A stretch of DNA of 64,000 nucleotides from contig PKRJ01000001.1 of NCBI GenBank assembly GCA_017577365.1, forward strand, positions 124,001 to 188,000, given 5' to 3'. This document shows positions 8,334 to 17,680 of this stretch, piece after piece. The notes beneath the pieces were generated by a model that saw only the letters and a list, made by a program, of their open reading frames with translations, ran no database searches and was not told the DNA's origin. The stretch is from Gammaproteobacteria bacterium. Its GTDB lineage: Bacteria > Pseudomonadota > Gammaproteobacteria > Steroidobacterales > Rariloculaceae. The position numbers and the translations under genes were made by a program. How positions within the stretch are numbered: position 1 is the first letter of the stretch; each line of letters opens with the position of its first letter.

Positions 8334-8469
8334 TCTCGTCCGCTCCGAAAAACCGGGCGTTCGCTTCGCCAATCCGCAACCCGGGCCGCTAGCGCGCACG
8401 TGCTACCATCTTCGCTGTCGCGCCCTAGCACGCGATCTTCGATTCAATTCCACGAGAGCTTCACGACTG

Positions 8470-9456
8470 ATGACCAATACGAACAAGACTCCCGCGCGCA
8501 TCGCGATCACGGGCGCCGCGGGGCAAATCGGTTACCAGCTTGCGTTTCGAATCGCGTCCGGGCAAATGCTCGGCCCGGATCGTCCGGTCATTCTGCAGCT
8601 CCTCGAGCTCCCGCAGGCGCAGGGCGCGCTGCGGGGCGTCGCGATGGAGCTCGAGGACTGCGCGTTCGAGACGCTGCACGGCATCGTCGTCACGGACGAC
8701 GCGAAGGTCGCGTTCCGCGACGCGGACTACGCGCTGCTCGTCGGCGCGAAACCGCGCGGCCCCGGCATGGAGCGTAAGGATCTCCTGCTCGAGAACGCGA
8801 AGATTTTCTCGGCGCAGGGGCGCGCGCTCGACGAGGTCGCGAGCCGCGACGTCAAGGTGCTCGTCGTCGGCAACCCGGCGAACACGAACGCGCTCATCGC
8901 GCGCGAGAACGCGAAGAGCCTCGATCCGCGCAATTTCACCGCGATGACGCGGCTCGATCACAACCGCGCGAAAGCGCAGCTCGCCGCCAAGACGTCGACG
9001 CCCGTCGCCGAGATCCGCGGCGTGATCATCTGGGGCAATCACTCGTCGACGCAATTCCCGGATCTCGCGCACGCGACCGTCGCCGGCACGCCCGCGCTGT
9101 CGCTCGTCGGCACGCAGTGGTATCGCGACGAGTTCATCCCGAGGGTCCAGCAGCGCGGCGCGGAGATCATCAAGGCGCGCGGCGCGTCCTCGGCCGCGTC
9201 CGCGGCCTCGGCCGCGATCGATCACATGCGCGACTGGGCGCTCGGCACCCGCGAGGACTGGGTCAGCATGGCCGTCGCTTCCGACGGCAGCTACGGCATC
9301 GCCGAGGGCGTCGTGTACTCGTTCCCGGTCCGCTGCAAGGACGGGCGGTACGAGATCGTGCAGGGTCTCGAGCTCGACGACTTCGCGCGGGAGAAGATGA
9401 AGGCCACGGACGACGAGCTCCGCGAGGAGCGCGCCGGCGTCGCCGATCTGCTTTGA
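8470..9456 (+). CDS. mdh: Malate dehydrogenase
   Basis: 328 residues. It interconverts malate and oxaloacetate with NAD in the TCA cycle. The N-terminal Rossmann motif is ITGAAGQIGYQL (about 11-22), the substrate-binding segment RLDHNRAKAQ lies near 160 and the catalytic His is in WGNHSSTQFPD near 188. The protein belongs to the roughly 327-residue MDH group common in high-GC proteobacteria rather than the 312-residue E. coli type. The ATG at 8470 directly precedes the family N-terminus. The 136 bases upstream contain no gene and probably hold the promoter. Confidence 0.95.
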   Translation: MTNTNKTPARIAITGAAGQIGYQLAFRIASGQMLGPDRPVILQLLELPQAQGALRGVAMELEDCAFETLHGIVVTDDAKVAFRDADYALLVGAKPRGPGMERKDLLLENAKIFSAQGRALDEVASRDVKVLVVGNPANTNALIARENAKSLDPRNFTAMTRLDHNRAKAQLAAKTSTPVAEIRGVIIWGNHSSTQFPDLAHATVAGTPALSLVGTQWYRDEFIPRVQQRGAEIIKARGASSAASAASAAIDHMRDWALGTREDWVSMAVASDGSYGIAEGVVYSFPVRCKDGRYEIVQGLELDDFAREKMKATDDELREERAGVADLL

Positions 9457-9487
9457 GACCCGATTCGACGGCAAAGCGAGTGAAACC

Positions 9488-12004
9488 GTGGATACGTTGC
9501 TCTGGCTGCTGCTCTTTATCGGCGCTCCGCTGACGCTCGCGTACCGTCGCGTGCCTCTCGCGGCGTCGACCGCCGTTCTCGGCGTTCTGCTCGTCGCGTA
9601 CACGTTCGCCGGCGACGGGCCCGTGCTGTGGAAGCTGCTGCTCTGGGTCGTGTTCGCGGCGCTCGCGGCTTTGAACGTCGAGAGCTTCCGCCGCGAGCAG
9701 GTGAGCCGCAGGGTGCTCGCGGTCTATCGGCGCATGCTGCCGTCGATGTCGCGCACCGAGCAGGACGCGCTCGAGGCCGGCAACGTCTGGTGGGAAGGCG
9801 AGCTGTTCTCGGGCGCGCCCGACTGGTCGAAGCTGCGGCGTCTCCCGGCGCCGCAGCTGACCGACGAGGAGCAAGCCTTCCTCGACGGTCCGACCGAGAC
9901 GCTCTGCCGGATGCTCGACGACTGGAAAGTCACGCACGAGTACGCCGACCTGCCGCGTGCGATTTGGGATCACCTGCTCGAGCAGCGCTTCTTCGCGATG
10001 ATCATTCCGAAGAAGTACGGGGGCTTGGGCTTCTCCCCGCTCGCGGTCTCGATGGTGCTCACGAAAATCTCGTCGCGAAGCGGCACGGCGGCGTCGATCA
10101 TCGGCGTGCCGAACTCGCTCGGCCCGGCGGAGCTTCTGCTGCATTACGGCACCGAGGAGCAGAAGAACTACTGGCTGCCGCGCCTCGCGCGCGGCGAAGA
10201 GATTCCCTGCTTCGCGTTGACCTCGCCGCGCGTCGGCTCCGATGCGACCGCGATCGTCGACACGGGCGTCGTCTGCCGCGGCACGTACGAAGGCCGCGAG
10301 GTCCTCGGCATCCGCCTCAACTGGGACAAGCGCTACATCACGCTCGCGCCGATCGCGACGGTGATCGGCCTTGCGTTCAAGCTCCACGACCCCGATCACC
10401 TCCTGGGCGACAAGGAGGATCTCGGCATCACCGCGGCGCTCGTGCCGGCGAATCTCCCGGGCGTCGAGATCGGCCGGCGCCACTTGCCGGTCGGCATTCC
10501 GTTCCAGAACGGCCCGACACGCGGCAAGGACGTCTTCATTCCCGTCGACAACATCATCGGCGGCCCGAAGAACGCGGGACTCGGCTGGCGGATGCTCGTG
10601 CAGCAGCTCGCCGCGGGGCGCGGCATCGTGTTGCCGAGCAACGCGCTCGGCGGCGCGCTCGCGGCGACGTACGCGTCCGGCGCATACGCGCGCCTGCGCC
10701 GGCAGTTCAACCTGCCGATCGGCAAGTTCCACGGCGTCGGCGAGGTGCTCGCGCGCATGGCGGGCTCCACGTACATCATGAAGGCCGCGTCGCGCGTGAC
10801 GTGCGCCGCGCTGAACGCCGGCGAGAAGCCGGCCGTCGCGTCGGCGATCCTGAAATACCACAACACCGAGCTCGCGAGGCAGGTCGCGAACGACGCGATG
10901 GACGTTCACGGCGGCAAGGCGATCATGCTCGGGCCGAAGAACTACCTCGCGCGCAACTACGAGTCGGTGCCGATCTCGATCACCGTCGAAGGCGCGAACA
11001 TCCTCACTCGGAACCTGATCATCTTCGGTCAGGGCGCGATCCGCTGCCATCCGTTCGTCCGCGCCGAGATGGAAGCCGCGCGCGACGAGGATACGGAACG
11101 CGGCCTGATCGCCTTCGACCGGCTGCTGTTCCGCCACATCGGCTACGCGCTCTCGAACGCCGCGCGCTCGTTCGTCATGGCGCTGACGCTCTCGCGCTTC
11201 GCCAGCGCACCCGTCGACGGGCCGACGCGGCGGTACTACCAGCACGTCGCGCGCTACAGCGCGTCGTTCGCGCTCGCGGCCGACGCCGCGATGCTGACGC
11301 TCGGCGGCGAGCTCAAGCGGCGCGAGACATTGTCCGCGCGGCTCGGCGACATGCTGAGCTATCTCTACCTCACGTCGATGGTCCTCAAGCATTACGAGGA
11401 CCAGGGGCGGCCCGAGGAGGATCTGCCGCTCGTCGAATGGGCGTGTCGCACGCTGCTCTACAAGACGCAGGAGCAGCTGCACGGGTTGCTGCGCAATTTC
11501 CCGAGCCGTTGGGTCGCCGCGCTGCTGCGCATCGCGGTGTTTCCGCGGGGACGCACGTACTCGGCGCCGTCCGACGAGCTCTGCCAGCGCATCGCGGAGC
11601 TCATGATCAATCCGACCGACGCGAGGCGCCGGCTCGCGGACTGCGCGTACGTCACGCCGGAGCCGACGAATCCGCTCGGGCTCATGCAGGAAGCGCTCGA
11701 GTTCGCCGAGCGCGTGAAGCCGATCGAGCGAAAGATCTTCGACGCGCGCCGCGCGGGTCGCATCAAGAGCGAGGACGTGCCCGGTCAGATCGACGAGGCG
11801 GAGCGGCTCGGCGTGATCGATCACGCGGAGGCCGAGACCCTCCGGGAGTTCGACCGCACCGTGATGGCGCTGACGGCCGTCGACGATTTCGACGCCTCCG
11901 AGCTCGGGCGAAGCCGCGCGGACGGCTTCTTCGCCGGCGGAGCACCCGAGCGTCCGGCAGAGACGGCGGAGACCCCGGTCGAGACGGCGGACGCATCCAC
12001 TTGA
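9488..12004 (+). CDS. fadE: FadE-type acyl-CoA dehydrogenase
   Basis: 838 residues, close to E. coli FadE (814) and much longer than ordinary acyl-CoA dehydrogenases. It catalyses the first oxidation of fatty-acid beta-oxidation. Hydrophobic helices at the N-terminus (about 2-55) suggest membrane association. The dehydrogenase core runs from about 110 to 520, with the FAD/substrate segments FALTSPRVGSDA and DVHGGKAIMLGPKNYLARNY and the family motif ITVEGANILTRNL. A roughly 280-residue C-terminal extension is typical of FadE. It starts with GTG at 9488, 31 bases after mdh. Confidence 0.93.
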   Translation: MDTLLWLLLFIGAPLTLAYRRVPLAASTAVLGVLLVAYTFAGDGPVLWKLLLWVVFAALAALNVESFRREQVSRRVLAVYRRMLPSMSRTEQDALEAGNVWWEGELFSGAPDWSKLRRLPAPQLTDEEQAFLDGPTETLCRMLDDWKVTHEYADLPRAIWDHLLEQRFFAMIIPKKYGGLGFSPLAVSMVLTKISSRSGTAASIIGVPNSLGPAELLLHYGTEEQKNYWLPRLARGEEIPCFALTSPRVGSDATAIVDTGVVCRGTYEGREVLGIRLNWDKRYITLAPIATVIGLAFKLHDPDHLLGDKEDLGITAALVPANLPGVEIGRRHLPVGIPFQNGPTRGKDVFIPVDNIIGGPKNAGLGWRMLVQQLAAGRGIVLPSNALGGALAATYASGAYARLRRQFNLPIGKFHGVGEVLARMAGSTYIMKAASRVTCAALNAGEKPAVASAILKYHNTELARQVANDAMDVHGGKAIMLGPKNYLARNYESVPISITVEGANILTRNLIIFGQGAIRCHPFVRAEMEAARDEDTERGLIAFDRLLFRHIGYALSNAARSFVMALTLSRFASAPVDGPTRRYYQHVARYSASFALAADAAMLTLGGELKRRETLSARLGDMLSYLYLTSMVLKHYEDQGRPEEDLPLVEWACRTLLYKTQEQLHGLLRNFPSRWVAALLRIAVFPRGRTYSAPSDELCQRIAELMINPTDARRRLADCAYVTPEPTNPLGLMQEALEFAERVKPIERKIFDARRAGRIKSEDVPGQIDEAERLGVIDHAEAETLREFDRTVMALTAVDDFDASELGRSRADGFFAGGAPERPAETAETPVETADAST

Positions 12005-12131
12005 CGGTAGCGGCCCGGCGGCGCGCGCCCGTCGCCGGGCGACATAAGGTTGCACCGCGGTCCGCGGCTGCGGATACTGCGAAGCCGTCGGCGCGTTCGG
12101 CCGGCGTTCCCCGTGGCCACGGAGCAGACGC

Positions 12132-12662
12132 ATGGTGCAAGTCGCTCTTCGTTATCTTCCCCTCGCGATCCTCGGCGCGCTCGTCGGCTGCAGCGAACCG
12201 GACGGCGGCGCAGCCCCTCCGCCAGGCGGAGGCCCGGACGCCGCGCCCGCGCCCGAAGCGGCGGGGCCCGCAGCGGCTGCGACAGCGCCCGCCGCCCCGG
12301 CGATCCAGCCGAAGCCGGCGCCCGAAGGCGCCAGCGTCTACTTCATCGCGCCCGAGGACGGCGCGACGGTCACGAATCCGGTCCGCGTCGTGTTCGGGCT
12401 CAAGGGCATGGGCGTCGCGCCGGCGGGTATCGCCCGGGAAGGCACGGGCCATCATCACCTGCTGATCGACGCCGATCCGCCGCCGCCCGGCACGCCGATC
12501 CCGACCGACGATCGGCACCGTCATTTCGGCGCAGGGCAGACCGAGACGGAGCTGACCTTGCCGCCCGGCGAGCACACGCTGCGGCTTCTCGTCGGCGACG
12601 AGCTCCACGTTCCGCACGATCCGCCGGTGATGTCCGAGCCGATCACGATTCGCGTGCAATGA
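12132..12662 (+). CDS. DUF4399 lipoprotein
   Basis: 176 residues. It has a lipoprotein signal (LAILGALVGCS, lipidated Cys at about 20), an Ala/Pro-rich linker to about 60, then a DUF4399 domain. That domain is marked by VYFIAPEDGATVTNPVRVVF, the His-rich GTGHHHLLID, and a closing LPPGEHTLRLLVGDELHVPH. The fold is probably an Ig-like or cupredoxin-like beta-sandwich; the clustered His residues suggest metal binding, but that is inference. It sits between fadE and the gspA-gspB pair, on the same strand, and no functional link to either is evident. Confidence 0.82.
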   Translation: MVQVALRYLPLAILGALVGCSEPDGGAAPPPGGGPDAAPAPEAAGPAAAATAPAAPAIQPKPAPEGASVYFIAPEDGATVTNPVRVVFGLKGMGVAPAGIAREGTGHHHLLIDADPPPPGTPIPTDDRHRHFGAGQTETELTLPPGEHTLRLLVGDELHVPHDPPVMSEPITIRVQ

Positions 12663-12702
12663 GCGGCGCGCCGGCTCGCCGGCGCGCCTCGGAACCCACA
12701 AC

Positions 12703-14406
12703 GTGTACACGGAATTCTTCGGGCTCAACGAGAAACCGTTCTCGATCACGCCTGATCCGCGGTACCTCTACCTGAGCCGCCGGCATGCCGACGCGCTCGC
12801 TCATCTGATCTACGGCATCTCCGAAAGCGGCGGCTTCATCCAGCTCACCGGCGAGGTCGGCACGGGCAAGACGACGCTGATCCGCTGCCTCCTCGAGCAG
12901 CTTCCCGAGAAGGCCGAGATCGCGCTGATCCTCAATCCGCAGCTCTCGTCGCGGGATTTTCTCGAGAACATCTGCGAGGAGCTGCGCGTCCCATATCCGG
13001 AGGAAGCCTCGGCGAGAGAGCTGATCGCCGCGCTGAACGGCTACCTCTTGAAGGCGCACGCCGAGGGCCGCCGCGTCGTGCTGATCGTCGACGAGGCGCA
13101 GACGCTCGGTCCCGAGCTGCTCGAGCAGGTACGCCTCCTGACGAACCTCGAGACGCCGACGCAGAAGCTGCTGCAGATCATCCTGATCGGCCAACCGGAG
13201 CTGCGCGATCTCCTGGCGCGTCCGGAGATGCGCCAGATCGCGCAACGCGTCACGGGCCGCTACCACCTCGAGCCGCTGACGCGCGCGGAGACGGCGCAAT
13301 ACGTGCGGCATCGGCTGCGCGTCGCGGGCTGCCAGACGGCGATCTTCTCGGAGCGCGCGCTGCGCGAGCTCTATCGCTGCTCGAAGGGGATTCCGCGGCT
13401 CATCAACGTCGTCGCGGATCGTGCGCTGCTCGCCGGCTACACGCGTGACCGCACGCGCATCGACGCCGGACTCGTGCGCAGCGCCGCGGCCGAGGTCTTC
13501 GGCAAGCGCTTCCTGCCGTTCTCGTGGCCCTGGGCGGCCGCCGCGGTCAGCGCCGCGTTCGCCGCGGCCGCGCTCGGCGTCCTCGCGTTGTGGGGCGACG
13601 AGGCGCCCGGCCGGACGCCGGAGCGGCCGGCGGCGAGCGTGATCGAGCGCACCGCCGTGGGCGCGCCGGCCGCCTCCGCGACGCGAGGAAGCTCGCCTTC
13701 GATCGGCGTCGCGACGACTCAGGCGGCGCCGTCGACGACGGGCCTCGCGGAACCGCCCGACGCCGAGCGCGAAACGGCCCGAGGCTCGCTCGCGAAGCTC
13801 CTCGCCGAGTCCGCCGCGAAGACCGACGCGGACACGGCGTTCGCGGTGCTTTTCTCGCTGTGGAACGCGAGCTACGACGCCGCCCGCGGCGAGCCGTGCG
13901 CTCAAGCCACGGCTGCCGGTCTCAAGTGCCTGTACCGTTCGACGGGCTCGATCGGCGCGCTGCGCCATCTCGACCGGCCGGCGATCCTCACGCTCGTCGG
14001 TGCCGACGGCGAGCGTCACGAGGTCGTCGTGACGAGGCTCGGCTACGACGATGTCGAGATCGCGATCGGCGAGCGTCGCGCCGAGTTTCCGCTTTCCGAG
14101 CTCACGCACCATTGGTTCGGCGATCACCTGATTTTGTGGCGGCCGCCGAACCTGTCGGGCGCGCTGATCCCCGGCGCGCGGGGTGAAGCGGTCGTGTGGC
14201 TCCGGCAGGCCCTCGCCCGCGTTCGCGGCGAGACGCCGCCCGCTTCGCCGTCGGCATACTACGATCCGCGGCTCGAGGCCGACGTGCGCCGTTATCAGCG
14301 CGAGAAGATGCTCACGGTCGACGGGATCGTCGGGGAGATGACGCAGCTCGCGCTGATGTCGGATCTCGGCGAGCCGGATCGGCCGACGCTGCGCGGAGAC
14401 GAGTAG
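12703..14406 (+). CDS. gspA: GspA/ExeA-like ATPase with peptidoglycan-binding domain
   Basis: 567 residues. An AAA ATPase (about 1-270; Walker A GEVGTGKTTL, Walker B LIVDEAQ) is followed by a transmembrane helix near 275-295 and a periplasmic region ending in a peptidoglycan-binding fold (ARGEAVVWLRQALARVRG, then VRRYQREKMLTVDGIVGEMT). This is the architecture of ExeA/GspA, which works with ExeB/GspB to let the type II secretion secretin assemble through the cell wall. The N-terminus MYTEFFGLNEKPFSITPDPR is diagnostic. The start codon is GTG. The gspB gene follows after two bases. Confidence 0.88.
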   Translation: MYTEFFGLNEKPFSITPDPRYLYLSRRHADALAHLIYGISESGGFIQLTGEVGTGKTTLIRCLLEQLPEKAEIALILNPQLSSRDFLENICEELRVPYPEEASARELIAALNGYLLKAHAEGRRVVLIVDEAQTLGPELLEQVRLLTNLETPTQKLLQIILIGQPELRDLLARPEMRQIAQRVTGRYHLEPLTRAETAQYVRHRLRVAGCQTAIFSERALRELYRCSKGIPRLINVVADRALLAGYTRDRTRIDAGLVRSAAAEVFGKRFLPFSWPWAAAAVSAAFAAAALGVLALWGDEAPGRTPERPAASVIERTAVGAPAASATRGSSPSIGVATTQAAPSTTGLAEPPDAERETARGSLAKLLAESAAKTDADTAFAVLFSLWNASYDAARGEPCAQATAAGLKCLYRSTGSIGALRHLDRPAILTLVGADGERHEVVVTRLGYDDVEIAIGERRAEFPLSELTHHWFGDHLILWRPPNLSGALIPGARGEAVVWLRQALARVRGETPPASPSAYYDPRLEADVRRYQREKMLTVDGIVGEMTQLALMSDLGEPDRPTLRGDE

Positions 14407-14408
14407 CC

Positions 14409-15188
14409 GTGTCGTTCATCCTCGATGCCCTGCGCAAGTCCGAGCGCGAGCGGCGACAGGAGATTCCGCCGAGCATCGCGCGCATTCCGGACGCGGTGCC
14501 GTCGCGCGCGACGCCGACGTGGGCGATCGCGACGATCGCCGTCCTCGGCGCGTGCGTTCTCGCGCTCGGCGGCGCGTGGATCTACACCGTAGTCACCGAA
14601 CCGGCGGGGACGACCGCGCCGGGCGCCGACACGGCGCGTGTCGCGGATGTCGGACGCACGGTGGGAACGACGCGCGTCGAGCCGGTGAGCCTGCCGCCCG
14701 AGCCCCCGGCGCCCACCGCGTCCACGGGCTCGGCGCCGCGGAACGGCGAACGGACGAGCGCCGAGACGGCGACGAGCGAGCCGCGCAACGTCGCGCGCGG
14801 TCCGTCGCTCGCGGAGCTCGCGCAACGCGCCGAGCCCGAGACGCGCATCCCGGCCGCCGGCGCGCCGGCGCGGAGCCTGCGGGACGCGGCGATGGTCGGC
14901 TCCTCGTCCGCGCCTCGGCCCGAGGCGCGAGACACGCGCGAAGGCCTGCCGCCGCCGGATCCCTCTCCGGCGAGCTACGCTTCGCTCGCCCCGTCGCTCG
15001 GCCTGCCGAAGCTCGAGATCGAGATCCTCGCGTACGCGGACGATCCCGCGCAGCGCTTCGTGTTCATCGGCGGCAGGCGTTATAGAGAAGGCGACACGCT
15101 GCCGGGCGGCATGCGGGTGATCTCGATCAATCCGCGCGGCGCGGTGCTGCTCGCGAACGGCAGGCAGCTGCAGCTCGACCAGCATTGA
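14409..15188 (+). CDS. gspB: GspB, type II secretion assembly protein
   Basis: 259 residues. The hallmark start MSFILDALRKSERERRQ is followed by a transmembrane helix (about 37-57), a long Pro/Ala/Thr-rich periplasmic linker, and the C-terminal GspB domain (LPKLEIEILAYADDPAQRFV, GGRRYREGDTLPGGMRVISI). GspB/ExeB partners GspA/ExeA in placing the secretin. It starts with GTG two bases after gspA, so the pair is one unit. No other gsp genes are in the window. The stop codon lies inside a stem-loop shared with the convergent ABC permease gene. Confidence 0.87.
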   Translation: MSFILDALRKSERERRQEIPPSIARIPDAVPSRATPTWAIATIAVLGACVLALGGAWIYTVVTEPAGTTAPGADTARVADVGRTVGTTRVEPVSLPPEPPAPTASTGSAPRNGERTSAETATSEPRNVARGPSLAELAQRAEPETRIPAAGAPARSLRDAAMVGSSSAPRPEARDTREGLPPPDPSPASYASLAPSLGLPKLEIEILAYADDPAQRFVFIGGRRYREGDTLPGGMRVISINPRGAVLLANGRQLQLDQH

Positions 15189-15221
15189 TGCCGCGCCGCC
15201 GCGCGGCCGTCGGCGTCAATG
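15183..15221. terminator. Stem-loop spanning both convergent stop codons
   Basis: CATTGATGCCG at 15183-15193 pairs with CGGCGTCAATG at 15211-15221 (11 pairs, one a G-U) around a 17-base loop. The arms contain the stop codons of gspB (15186-15188) and of the convergent ABC permease (15216-15218). There is no T-tract on either strand, so it could be a two-way transcript end or a 3'-end protector rather than a classical intrinsic terminator. Confidence 0.45.
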
Positions 15222-16055
15222 CCGGATGCCGGTGCCCCGGTTGAGCAGCACGATCGCGAGCACGAATAGCGCGGCGAACGATCCGCCCATGATCGCGTAG
15301 GCCGCGCCGATCGACACGTCGCTCGTGCCGAGCATGCCGTACCTGAACGCGTTCACCATGTAGAGAATCGGGTTCGCGTGCGCGACGCTCTGCCAGAACG
15401 GCGAGAGCAGCGACGTCGAGAAGAAGACGCCGCCGAGATAGGTCAACGGCGTCAGCACGAACGTCGGAATGATGGAGATGTCGTCGAAGGTCTTCGCGTA
15501 GATCGCGTTGATCAGGCCCGCGACGGAGAACGTCCCCGCGGTCAGCAGGACGGTCGTGAGCGTCACGAGCGGGTGCGCGACGTAGATGTCGGTGAAGAGC
15601 ATCGCGACGACCATCACGAGGCCGCCGACGAGCAGCCCCCTGACGATGCCGCCGACGACGTAGCCGACGATGATCGTCACGTTCGACAGCGGCGCGACGA
15701 GCATCTCCTCGAGGTGCAGCTGCAGCTTGCCGGAGAAAAACGACGAGACGACGTTGCCGAACGAGTTCGTGATGACCGACATCATGATCAGCCCGGGCGC
15801 GATGAACGTCGTGTACGGCACGCCGTCCATGTCGCCGATGCGGCGCCCGATCAGGCTGCCGAAGATGATGAAGTAGAGCGTCATCGTGATCGCCGGCGGG
15901 ATGATCGTCTGCACCCAGATCCTCAAGATCCGCCGGACCTCCTTGCGCACGATCGTGGAGAGCCCGATCAGGTTGATGCGCACGAGGTCGACGTCGCGCT
16001 CCTCGCGGAGCGTGCCGGCGAGTTCGGCTTCGAAGGCGCGCTGGCGCTCGCTCAC
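15216..16055 (-). CDS. ABC-2 type transporter permease
   Basis: 279 residues with six predicted membrane helices and an ABC-2 fold. It opens with a charged cytoplasmic segment, then TIVRKEVRRILRIWVQTIIP; mid-protein LQLHLEEMLVAPLSN is the conserved cytoplasmic loop. The sequence resembles the YadH-type permease, whose substrate is unknown (drug or envelope component). It overlaps the upstream ATPase gene by four bases, and the two would form a heteromeric exporter. Confidence 0.88.
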   Translation of the reverse strand: MSERQRAFEAELAGTLREERDVDLVRINLIGLSTIVRKEVRRILRIWVQTIIPPAITMTLYFIIFGSLIGRRIGDMDGVPYTTFIAPGLIMMSVITNSFGNVVSSFFSGKLQLHLEEMLVAPLSNVTIIVGYVVGGIVRGLLVGGLVMVVAMLFTDIYVAHPLVTLTTVLLTAGTFSVAGLINAIYAKTFDDISIIPTFVLTPLTYLGGVFFSTSLLSPFWQSVAHANPILYMVNAFRYGMLGTSDVSIGAAYAIMGGSFAALFVLAIVLLNRGTGIRH

Positions 16056-16981
16056 GGCCGCGCCCCGTTCTGCTTGGCTTCGACGAGCCGCATGAAGAGC
16101 TCCTCGAGACGGTTCGTCTTCGTGCGCATCGTCACGACGGTGAGTCCCTGCTTCGTCAGCTCCTCGAACATCCTGTTCAGACCCTGCTCCTTCGCGACCT
16201 CGACCTCGATCTCGTGCTCGTTACGCAGCCGAACCGTATAGCCGTCGAGCTTCGGTGCCTCGAAGACGCGCTTGTCGAGCGTCAGGACGAACGCCTCGCG
16301 CTGCAGCTTGTTGATGACGTTCGTCATCGAATCGTGCTCGATGATGCGGCCTTCGTCGATGATCGCGATGTTCCGGCACAGGCTCTCCGCTTCCTCGAGG
16401 TAGTGCGTCGTGAGGATGATCGTGACGCCGGCGGCGTTGATGTCCTGCATCAGGTCCCACATCGAGCGGCGGATCTCGATGTCGACGCCGGCCGTCGGCT
16501 CGTCGAGGATCAAGAGCTTCGGCTCGTGCATCAACGCGCGCGCGATCATCAGGCGCCGCTTCATCCCGCCGGAGAGATTCCGCGCGATGTCGTCGCGCTT
16601 GTCCCAGAGGTGAAGCGCTTTGAGGTACTTCTCCGCCCGCTGCCGCGCGATGCGAGGAGGAACCCCGTAGTAGCCGGCCTGATTGACGAGCGTATTGAAG
16701 TTACGCTCGAACATGTTCAGGTTGACTTCTTGCGGCACGACGCCGATCAACGACTTCGCCGCCTCGCGTTCGCGGTCGAGATCCCGGCCGAACACGACGA
16801 CGCGTCCGCTCGTCTTCGTCACGAGCGAGGTGATGATACCTATCGCGGTCGTCTTGCCGGCGCCGTTCGGCCCGAGCAGCGCGAAGAAATCGCCTTCCCG
16901 CACCGTCAGGTCGATGCCCTTGAGGGCCTCGACTCCGTTCGGGTAACGCTTCCGCAGTTCCTGGATGACCAATGCGTCCAT
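16052..16981 (-). CDS. ABC transporter ATP-binding protein
   Basis: 309 residues. Walker A is GPNGAGKTT (about 39), the signature motif LSGGMKRRL (about 138) and Walker B LLILDEPTAGVD (about 158), followed by the H-loop TTHYLEEAE. It resembles the YadG/CcmA group of exporter ATPases and energises the downstream ABC-2 permease. A C-terminal DUF4162-like tail of about 80 residues follows the ATPase core. I start at the ATG at 16981 (MDALVIQELRKRYPNG); an ATG eight codons upstream is also in frame. Confidence 0.9.
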   Translation of the reverse strand: MDALVIQELRKRYPNGVEALKGIDLTVREGDFFALLGPNGAGKTTAIGIITSLVTKTSGRVVVFGRDLDREREAAKSLIGVVPQEVNLNMFERNFNTLVNQAGYYGVPPRIARQRAEKYLKALHLWDKRDDIARNLSGGMKRRLMIARALMHEPKLLILDEPTAGVDIEIRRSMWDLMQDINAAGVTIILTTHYLEEAESLCRNIAIIDEGRIIEHDSMTNVINKLQREAFVLTLDKRVFEAPKLDGYTVRLRNEHEIEVEVAKEQGLNRMFEELTKQGLTVVTMRTKTNRLEELFMRLVEAKQNGARP

Positions 16982-17070
16982 GTGGTCGGCCGTGCCCGCA
17001 CGCACGAAGCCGCTATTCTAATGGGAGCGGAAGCGAAGCGAGCGCCCGTTACGAACGCGGGGCCGTCGAA

Positions 17071-17652
17071 TCAGGTTCGGCCGCCGCGTATCCGCTCGGC
17101 CGGCCGGCGGAACGCCCTTCCCGACGGCAGCGGCGGTTGAAGCGCGACCAGCACGAGCTGACGCCGCGCTTCGGGACGGGTTTCGACCAGCAATTCTCTC
17201 CAAAGCCACTCGGCTTCCTGGAACGCGCAAACGACGCGCGCGTGGCACATCGCGAGCCGCGGCAGCTCCGACAGCGGCGTCGTGCGCAACGTGTGGATGA
17301 CCTCGGCGCCCAAGCCGAAGAACAAGCGCGCGTGATAGACGCTGTCGCGGCTCGTGCTCCACGCGCAGTACGCGATCGTCATTTCCAGAATGCGCGCCGG
17401 CAACGGAAAGCTTTCGTAGCTCATCGGCGACGCGTCGTTCGCGTCCGTGAGCTGCAGCTGAAACAGTCCGCGCGGAAACTCGGCGGCCGCGTCGAGCTGC
17501 TCCGGCGTCGCCGCCTTCAACGGGTCCGCCGCCGAGGCCGGCAACCCCATTCGCCGAGCCTCGTCAAGGTTCCGGGATTGCAAAAATCTCAGGAACAGTC
17601 TATTGAGCTCGAAGATCTGCTCGAGCGGCTCGGGGTGAGTGTTCGGAGACAT
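17071..17652 (-). CDS. FlhD-like regulator with C-terminal extension
   Basis: 193 residues. Residues about 8-65 (EPLEQIFELNRLFLRFLQSR, then DEARRMGLPASAADPLKAAT and PEQLDAAAEFPRGLFQL) follow the pattern of FlhD: the (I)-aromatic-acidic-L/I-N start of helix 1, the A-x-x-x-x-G-L/I segment, the A-x-x-L-x-x-x-T-x-x-Q helix and a final AE-x(5)-F. FlhD is about 116 residues; here about 120 more follow, mostly helical with several Trp and Cys. A FlhC-like gene lies immediately upstream on the opposite strand, which supports the call. In E. coli the FlhD4C2 complex activates flagellar class II genes, but no flagellar gene is in this window. Homology is by eye. Confidence 0.6.
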   Translation of the reverse strand: MSPNTHPEPLEQIFELNRLFLRFLQSRNLDEARRMGLPASAADPLKAATPEQLDAAAEFPRGLFQLQLTDANDASPMSYESFPLPARILEMTIAYCAWSTSRDSVYHARLFFGLGAEVIHTLRTTPLSELPRLAMCHARVVCAFQEAEWLWRELLVETRPEARRQLVLVALQPPLPSGRAFRRPAERIRGGRT

Positions 17653-17680
17653 GCCGGCCGGACCTTTTTTACGCGATTAT

